DNA from: an uncultured Sphingomonadales bacterium
Lineage (GTDB): Bacteria; Pseudomonadota; Alphaproteobacteria; Sphingomonadales; Sphingomonadaceae
NCBI GenBank assembly: GCA_903958285.1
Contig: CAJBSR010000261.1
Coordinates: forward strand, 1 to 11,956
Direction of reading: 5' to 3'
Length of the DNA stretch: 11,956 bases
Positions 7,426 through 11,956 of the stretch are shown one piece after another. Position numbers and translations under genes: made by a program. Within the stretch, counting starts at the first letter, position 1. Every line of letters starts with the position of its first letter. The notes beneath the pieces are model-generated. The model saw only the letters and a program-made list of their open reading frames with translations, was not told the origin of the DNA and did no database searches.

Positions 7426-7550
7426 GGGGGGGGGGCGGTTAGATCCCCTCTCCGTTCGTGTCGAGCGAAGTCGAGACACGTTGTACCGCACCGATGTCCC
7501 TCGACGTCGCTCGGGACGAACGGGTCGAGGGTTAGCTTAAAATCCCGAAC
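7426..7550. other. Convergent intergenic region between flippase and purH
   Basis: The 125 bases lie between two genes that point at each other. They hold a run of ten G directly after the flippase stop codon and a large imperfect palindrome (listed separately). No open frame with coding character was seen. Transcripts from both sides must end here or run into each other. Confidence 0.75.
7452..7523. repeat. Imperfect palindrome, REP-like intergenic repeat, possible bidirectional terminator
   Basis: The left arm (7452-7479) begins CCGTTCGTGTCGAGCGAAG and the right arm (7496-7523) is its inverse at 23 of 28 positions, with a 16-base loop at 7480-7495. A further CCCTC/GAGGG pair at 7446-7450 and 7527-7531 can extend the stem across a small internal bulge. 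The arm sequence resembles dispersed palindromes common between genes in sphingomonad genomes, an attribution from memory. There is no U-run next to the stem, so it is not a textbook intrinsic terminator. Its position between convergent genes would suit transcript end protection or termination for both strands. Confidence 0.8.
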
Positions 7551-9140
7551 TCAGTGCCGAAAGTGGCGCATTCCGGTGAAGACCATTGCCAGGCCTGCCT
7601 CGTCCGCCGCTGCAATGACTTCGTCATCACGCATCGATCCGCCAGGCTGGATGACCGAGGTTGCCCCGGCTTCGACCGCCGCCAGCAGCCCATCGGCGAA
7701 CGGGAAGAACGCGTCAGAGGCGACGGCGCTACCCAATGTCTTGGGTGCTGCCCAACCATAGGTTTCTGCCGCTTCCTTCGCCTTGATGGCGGCAATGCGT
7801 GCGGAATCGCGGCGGTTCATCTGGCCCGCACCGATACCTGCCGTCACGCCGTCCTTGGCATAAACGATGGCGTTTGACTTGGTGTGCTTGGCGACCGTCC
7901 AAGCAAACAGACAATCGTCGAGTTCCTGCGCGCTCGGCTGGCGCTTGGTGACGACCTTCAGCATCTCACGCGCAACCGTACCATTGTCGCGGCTCTGGAC
8001 GAGATATCCGCCTGCAATGTTTTTGATGTTGAGGCCACCACGTGCCGGATCAGGCAGGTCACCGGTGATCAGCAGGCGCAAATTCTTCTTCTTGGCGAAC
8101 ACCGCACGGGCGGCGTCATCCGCACCGGGAGCTGCCACGACTTCAGTGAAGATGCCGGAGATTGCTTCTGCTGTCGGGCCGTCGAGCGGACGGTTGCAGG
8201 CGATGATGCCGCCAAATGCGGACACAGAGTCGCACTCCATCGCATTCTGATAAGCTTCGATTAGCGTCGCCCCAGTCGCCACACCGCAGGGGTTGGCGTG
8301 CTTGACGATCACGACGGTCGGCGGGCCGTTGCGGAACTCACTGACGAGTTCCAGCGCGGCATCGGCGTCATTGTAGTTATTGTAGCTCAGTTCCTTGCCC
8401 TGCACCTGCTCCGCCTGCGCAATGCCGGTGCCATGCGGGCCATTGGGGATGTAAAGCGCCGCCTTTTGGTGCGGGTTTTCGCCATAGCGCAGCTCTTCCT
8501 GCCTGTTGGCCGTCACCGCGAGCATATCCGGGAACGTCTGCTGTTGGTCGGCAAAGGCAAACCACTGGCTGATCATCGCGTCATAAGCCGCCGTTGCCGA
8601 ATACGCCTTGGCCGCCAGCCGACGGCGGAAATCATAATCGGTGGCACCCTCATTGCCGTCCATTGCGGCGATGAGTTCGTCATAGTCGGCAGGGTCCGTC
8701 ACGATCGCGACCGAGGCATGGTTCTTCGCCGCCGAGCGGACCATGGACGGACCGCCAATGTCGATATTCTCGATGATTTCGTCACGGTCCGCACCTTTGG
8801 CGACGGTCTGCGCAAACGGGTAGAGATTGACGACAACGAGGTCGATCGCGCCAATCTCATGCTCGGTCATGGCCGCGACGTGTTCTGGATTATCGCGCAC
8901 CGCCAGCAGGCCGCCATGGACCTTGGGGTGCAGCGTCTTCACGCGGCCATCCATCATTTCGGGGAAACCCGTAAGCTCCGAAATGTCCATCACAGCAAGG
9001 CCCGCATCACGCAGCGCCTTGGCGGTACCCCCGGTCGACACCAGCTCCACGCCGTGGCGTGCGAGGGCGGCACCCAGTTCCGAAAGCCCGGCCTTGTCGG
9101 ACACGGAAAGGAGTGCCCGCTTAATCTTCATAATCGTCAT
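7551..9140 (-). CDS. purH: Bifunctional AICAR transformylase / IMP cyclohydrolase
   Basis: This 529-residue enzyme catalyses the last two steps of purine synthesis: formyl transfer from 10-formyltetrahydrofolate to AICAR, then ring closure of FAICAR to IMP. The N-terminal cyclohydrolase (MGS-like, about 1-200) shows [39 protein letters not shown] and [14 protein letters not shown]. The transformylase shows [14 protein letters not shown] (217-230), the catalytic KHANPCGVA (Lys280, His281), [26 protein letters not shown] and [14 protein letters not shown]. It ends with the conserved [24 protein letters not shown] and FTGMRHFRH. Size and motifs are complete. Start ATG 9140 was preferred to the internal ATG at 9131 (residue 4); the only purine stretch upstream is GGAAAAAG, so the site is modest. 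It lies 18 bases downstream of the heparinase-like gene, as the last gene of the operon. Confidence 0.99.
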   Translation of the reverse strand: MTIMKIKRALLSVSDKAGLSELGAALARHGVELVSTGGTAKALRDAGLAVMDISELTGFPEMMDGRVKTLHPKVHGGLLAVRDNPEHVAAMTEHEIGAIDLVVVNLYPFAQTVAKGADRDEIIENIDIGGPSMVRSAAKNHASVAIVTDPADYDELIAAMDGNEGATDYDFRRRLAAKAYSATAAYDAMISQWFAFADQQQTFPDMLAVTANRQEELRYGENPHQKAALYIPNGPHGTGIAQAEQVQGKELSYNNYNDADAALELVSEFRNGPPTVVIVKHANPCGVATGATLIEAYQNAMECDSVSAFGGIIACNRPLDGPTAEAISGIFTEVVAAPGADDAARAVFAKKKNLRLLITGDLPDPARGGLNIKNIAGGYLVQSRDNGTVAREMLKVVTKRQPSAQELDDCLFAWTVAKHTKSNAIVYAKDGVTAGIGAGQMNRRDSARIAAIKAKEAAETYGWAAPKTLGSAVASDAFFPFADGLLAAVEAGATSVIQPGGSMRDDEVIAAADEAGLAMVFTGMRHFRH

Positions 9141-9158
9141 GTCGTTCTTTTTCCGTCG

Positions 9159-10889
9159 TTATCCGGCGCGTCGAAACGCCCAACTTACCGAAGCGCCGCC
9201 TGCCGGCACCTCGCCTGAAATCACCAATTGCTGGGTCGCCCGGATGCGGCCATTGCCGTCCACCCAAAGGCTGTCATCAATGACAAGCGTGCCGCCATGG
9301 CTGCGGAACTGCCACAAGGCGCCTTCCGAAATCCGCAGTAATGCGCCGTTTCCATCCGCCGTCGGGCTCACTTCCACATCCGGCCCAAGATGGAAACGGA
9401 CCGCGAATGTCGCCGCCTGCCCCTTGCGACGGACTTGGGCCGGGACGAGCACATCATCCCCCCGAATTTCGCGGCCATCGGGCCCCACAGACATGCTCCG
9501 CCGATGCACGAAACCATAACGGCGGGCATAGCCGTCGTGGCTCACCTCAATGCGGCTGCCGATTTCAGCCTCCTGCCGGTCAAGCTCAACCTCTTCCACG
9601 CCTTTGCCCAAAGACCCATCGGCATGAACCGATGTTGAGTTGCTATCGGACAATGTCAGCGTCGAATGCGCCGCCGTTGTGCGAAGGCCCTGCGCGAGAG
9701 CGGGCGTCATGCCGGCGCCACCTGCACGCGCACCGCCACAATTGACGACGAGCCGGTGGGTTGCGTCTGAAATCTCAATAGCCAGCGTTGAGGCGCAGCC
9801 CGTTTCAACCAAGTGGCTGACAGGTGGCGGTGCGGCATCCATGACGATAATCGTGTCACCGACGCTGATCCGCTGATAGCCCCAATCCCGCGCCTGCCGC
9901 ATGGGCCGGGCTCGGACACCACTGCCGAGGAGGATGGCATCCATATCGACCTTGCAAAGCGGCAGCCCGCCTTGCCAACTGGACAGCGCCCCGTCCCCCA
10001 TCATCACACCCTGCAGCGCGGGGACGGCTTTTGCCAGCACCTCGCCAATCAGAGCGTCGGGCTGAATGCGGCGCGCTTCATAGGCCTTCACCAACATGGA
10101 CAGCGTGACGATTCCATCAGCGAGCGCATTAGGGGATCGGCAGACCGAGCCGCCATCATAGGTGAAAGCGCCCACGAGCGCTTTTTGAAGCCCCGCCTCG
10201 CCAAAGGTCCGGCGGGGTTCTCCGCCCGGCATCAGCAGTCCGGCTGCAATCACGCCCACCCAAGCGTGGACGCGCGGAACACCAATGGGCGTCCGGTCTG
10301 CCACCCGGTCCAGATGGCGCGCCGTGCGGGCAAGCGTGTTGAGTACGCTGGATCGATAGACGAGATCGGTGCTTGAGAGGATCAGCGGCGCATGGGCCGC
10401 CCAGTAGAGAACGCGCTTTCCGGCCAGGTCTCCGCGCCAGGCGGCGTCGGTCACATTGTCAGCATTGGCGGAAAGCCAAGCGCGCATCAGATATTCAGCA
10501 ATGGGGGCCGCAATGTCGCGATCCTTGGCCGCTGCCAGATCACGCAACCAAGCAAAGCTGTGCATATAGTCGGAAAAGCCGCGCGACCAATGGGTGGCGT
10601 CAAAACTGCACCCCTCAATAGCCTGCGTTTCCCCGCGCCACCGGATGGTGCCCTCCAGCATGGCCAGTCCGCGTTCGGCATCGCCCAGCACAGGATCTTC
10701 GGGAACAGTCAGGAGCTTCAGGGGATAACGGCCGCGCAGCTTGAACGCGTGAAGAGGGGTGCGCCAGGTCAGCCGGTAAAACTGGTTGAGCAACCGTTCC
10801 CCCAGCGAGGAGCCAGATGCCGTGCGGGCACGCACAAGGCGTTTGCCGGATTCAATCGTATCGGATGTGTCCGGCGTATCGCCGCTCAT
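9159..10889 (-). CDS. Heparinase II/III family protein, no signal peptide
   Basis: A 576-residue protein resembling the heparinase II/III-like family (Pfam PF07940 type), combining an alpha/alpha-toroid (about 35-340) with a C-terminal beta-sandwich (about 360-570). Recognisable stretches are [22 protein letters not shown] near the N-terminus, [13 protein letters not shown] (108-120), [12 protein letters not shown] (208-219), [17 protein letters not shown] (244-260), [14 protein letters not shown] (406-419), [16 protein letters not shown] (451-466) and [10 protein letters not shown] (495-504). Known members of the fold are polysaccharide lyases, but the substrate of this alphaproteobacterial branch is unknown to me. 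The N-terminus ([20 protein letters not shown]) is polar, so no Sec signal is visible and the protein is probably cytoplasmic. Its ATG overlaps the rpe TGA as ATGA, which suggests translational coupling; purH follows after 18 bases. The family call is firm, the activity is not. Confidence 0.92.
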   Translation of the reverse strand: MSGDTPDTSDTIESGKRLVRARTASGSSLGERLLNQFYRLTWRTPLHAFKLRGRYPLKLLTVPEDPVLGDAERGLAMLEGTIRWRGETQAIEGCSFDATHWSRGFSDYMHSFAWLRDLAAAKDRDIAAPIAEYLMRAWLSANADNVTDAAWRGDLAGKRVLYWAAHAPLILSSTDLVYRSSVLNTLARTARHLDRVADRTPIGVPRVHAWVGVIAAGLLMPGGEPRRTFGEAGLQKALVGAFTYDGGSVCRSPNALADGIVTLSMLVKAYEARRIQPDALIGEVLAKAVPALQGVMMGDGALSSWQGGLPLCKVDMDAILLGSGVRARPMRQARDWGYQRISVGDTIIVMDAAPPPVSHLVETGCASTLAIEISDATHRLVVNCGGARAGGAGMTPALAQGLRTTAAHSTLTLSDSNSTSVHADGSLGKGVEEVELDRQEAEIGSRIEVSHDGYARRYGFVHRRSMSVGPDGREIRGDDVLVPAQVRRKGQAATFAVRFHLGPDVEVSPTADGNGALLRISEGALWQFRSHGGTLVIDDSLWVDGNGRIRATQQLVISGEVPAGGASVSWAFRRAG

Positions 10890-11548
10890 TGGCCGCGCAG
10901 TCTCGCAATATTGGCCGCATAAGCGTCCGGGCCACCTTTGAAGGTCGCCGTGCCCGCCACAAGCACATCTGCGCCAGCTTCAATGACGCGTGGGGCCGTA
11001 TTGGCATCCACGCCGCCATCCACCTGCAGGCGGATATCCAAGCCCATTTTGTCGATATTCTTGCGGATCGCCTCAATCTTACGGAGCTGGCTTTCGATGA
11101 AGCTCTGCCCGCCAAAGCCGGGGTTGACGCTCATCACGAGGATAAGGTCGATGTCCTCATACATGTAATCCAGCATCTTGGCCGGTGTCGCCGGATTGAG
11201 CGACACACCGGCCTTTTTGCCCAGTGCCTTGATGCGCTGCACCGTCCGGTGAAGGTGTGGCCCGGCTTCCTGATGCACAGTGATGTAGTCAGACCCAGCC
11301 TCGGCAAAGGCATCCAGCGTTGGGTCAACAGGCGTGATCATGAGATGCACGTCCATCACCTTTTGCGTGTGGGGGCGCAGCGCCTTTACCACCATGGGGC
11401 CAATCGTGATGTTGGGCACAAAATGACCGTCCATCACGTCCACGTGGATCCAGTCCGCCCCTGCCGCATCAATGGCGCGAACTTCTTCACCCAAGCGGGC
11501 AAAGTCAGCGGAGAGAATCGACGGAGCGATGAGAACGGGATGAGTCAT
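10886..11548 (-). CDS. rpe: Ribulose-phosphate 3-epimerase
   Basis: A 220-residue TIM-barrel enzyme of normal length that interconverts D-ribulose 5-phosphate and D-xylulose 5-phosphate in the pentose phosphate pathway. Visible motifs: APSILSADF (8-16), [17 protein letters not shown] (35-51), DVHLMI (66-71), VHQEA (91-95), SLNPATP (116-122), [11 protein letters not shown] (138-148), QVDGGV (175-180) and AGTATFKG (198-205). By comparison with the family, the metal ligands are His35, Asp37, His68 and Asp177, with Asp37 and Asp177 as the acid-base pair; all are present. AAGG about 10 bases upstream supports ATG 11548. It follows rsmB after 44 bases and its TGA overlaps the next ATG by 4 bases. 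It supplies pentose phosphates, the same pool from which PRPP and purines are made, a possible reason to share an operon with purH. Confidence 0.99.
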   Translation of the reverse strand: MTHPVLIAPSILSADFARLGEEVRAIDAAGADWIHVDVMDGHFVPNITIGPMVVKALRPHTQKVMDVHLMITPVDPTLDAFAEAGSDYITVHQEAGPHLHRTVQRIKALGKKAGVSLNPATPAKMLDYMYEDIDLILVMSVNPGFGGQSFIESQLRKIEAIRKNIDKMGLDIRLQVDGGVDANTAPRVIEAGADVLVAGTATFKGGPDAYAANIARLRGQ

Positions 11549-11592
11549 TATGTCGAGGCCTTAGTAGGCAGCGCCGCTACGGGCAAGGCGAG

Positions 11593-11956
11593 TCACGCCC
11601 TCTTAAACCGCGCAATGAAAAACCCGTCGCGTCCCTGCCCCGGCAGAACGCGCAGCCAGCCTTCGGGGGAGGCCTGAAGCCCGCCGAAAAGTTCAGCGGT
11701 TTCAATCGGATCAACCGACAGGCCCCATCCCTTTGCCTGTGCCGCCACGTCCTCACCTTCCGGCCGTTCCAGACTGCAGGTTGCATAAACGATGCGGCCA
11801 CCGGGTTTCAGCCAGCCCGCCGCGCGTTCCAGCATTTTAGCTTGTATCTCAGCAAGTTGTGCAATGTCCTTAGGACGGATACGATGGAGCACATCGGGGT
11901 GCCGCGCAAAAATTCCCGTCGCACTGCAAGGCGCATCCAGTAGGATGGCGTCGACC
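11593..11956 (-). CDS. rsmB: 16S rRNA (cytosine-5) methyltransferase RsmB/Sun family, N-terminus cut off by window edge
   Basis: The last 121 codons are visible; the gene enters from the right edge. The fragment starts in VDAILLDAPCSATGIFARHP, motif IV of RNA m5C methyltransferases with its Pro-Cys, and later has YATCSLERPEGED, motif VI with the nucleophilic Cys. It ends in GWLRVLPGQGRDGFFIARFKRA, the usual C-terminus of the RsmB/NOP2 family (LP...DGFF.A...). RsmB methylates C967 of E. coli 16S rRNA using S-adenosylmethionine. The N-terminal NusB-like domain that separates RsmB from RsmF-type relatives is outside the window, so the symbol rests on the catalytic core and on the rsmB-rpe-heparinase-purH gene order. 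It is the most upstream visible gene of the operon. Confidence 0.9.
   Translation of the reverse strand, partial: VDAILLDAPCSATGIFARHPDVLHRIRPKDIAQLAEIQAKMLERAAGWLKPGGRIVYATCSLERPEGEDVAAQAKGWGLSVDPIETAELFGGLQASPEGWLRVLPGQGRDGFFIARFKRA

Noticed and set aside
8298..9218. 306-residue open frame on the plus strand opposite purH
   Set aside because: It is a mirror of the purH reading frame, rich in Arg and His with no domain; purH on the other strand is complete and conserved.
10817..11677. 286-residue open frame on the plus strand opposite rpe
   Set aside because: It covers rpe and parts of its neighbours antisense and shows no family signature.
1..11956. CRISPR array, tRNA/rRNA, insertion sequence, toxin-antitoxin or defence island
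   Set aside because: Reading both strands gave no regularly spaced repeats, no tRNA-like cloverleaf, no transposase or defence motifs; nearly all sequence is accounted for by housekeeping-type genes.

Overview
The window looks like ordinary chromosome from an alphaproteobacterium, most probably of the Sphingomonadales. The basis is the GC-rich, C/G-ending codon use, the wording of PolA, PurH and Rpe, the order rsmB-rpe-heparinase II/III-purH, and an intergenic palindrome built on CGTTCGTG/GTCGAG blocks of the kind common in sphingomonads. The assignment is from memory of these families, not from a search. No RNA gene, insertion sequence, prophage, integron, CRISPR array or replication origin was seen.

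Layout. (1) 1-1789, minus strand: an acyl-CoA dehydrogenase (620-1789), followed downstream by a DUF808/YedI-type membrane protein cut by the left edge (1-553). (2) 1790-1928: a 139-bp divergent intergenic region. (3) 1929-7425, plus strand: a probable lipoprotein of the class A beta-lactamase-like serine hydrolase family, full-length DNA polymerase I (polA), and a Wzx/MATE-type polysaccharide flippase whose TTG start overlaps the polA stop. (4) 7426-7550: a convergent intergenic region with a 10-G run and a large imperfect palindrome. (5) 7551-11956, minus strand: a compact run, transcribed in the order rsmB (cut by the right edge), rpe, heparinase II/III-like protein, purH. The rpe stop and the heparinase start overlap as ATGA, and purH follows after 18 bases, so these genes probably form one operon.

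Functionally this is mostly housekeeping: replication repair (PolA), 16S rRNA methylation (RsmB), the pentose phosphate pathway (Rpe), the last two steps of IMP synthesis (PurH) and acyl-CoA oxidation. The less understood parts are the serine hydrolase, which has beta-lactamase catalytic motifs but an Omega loop about 34 residues longer than in TEM-type enzymes; the heparinase-fold protein, which lacks a signal peptide and sits inside a housekeeping operon; and the flippase, which is coupled to polA with no other glycan genes visible. I found no convincing evidence of a wholly new multi-gene system.
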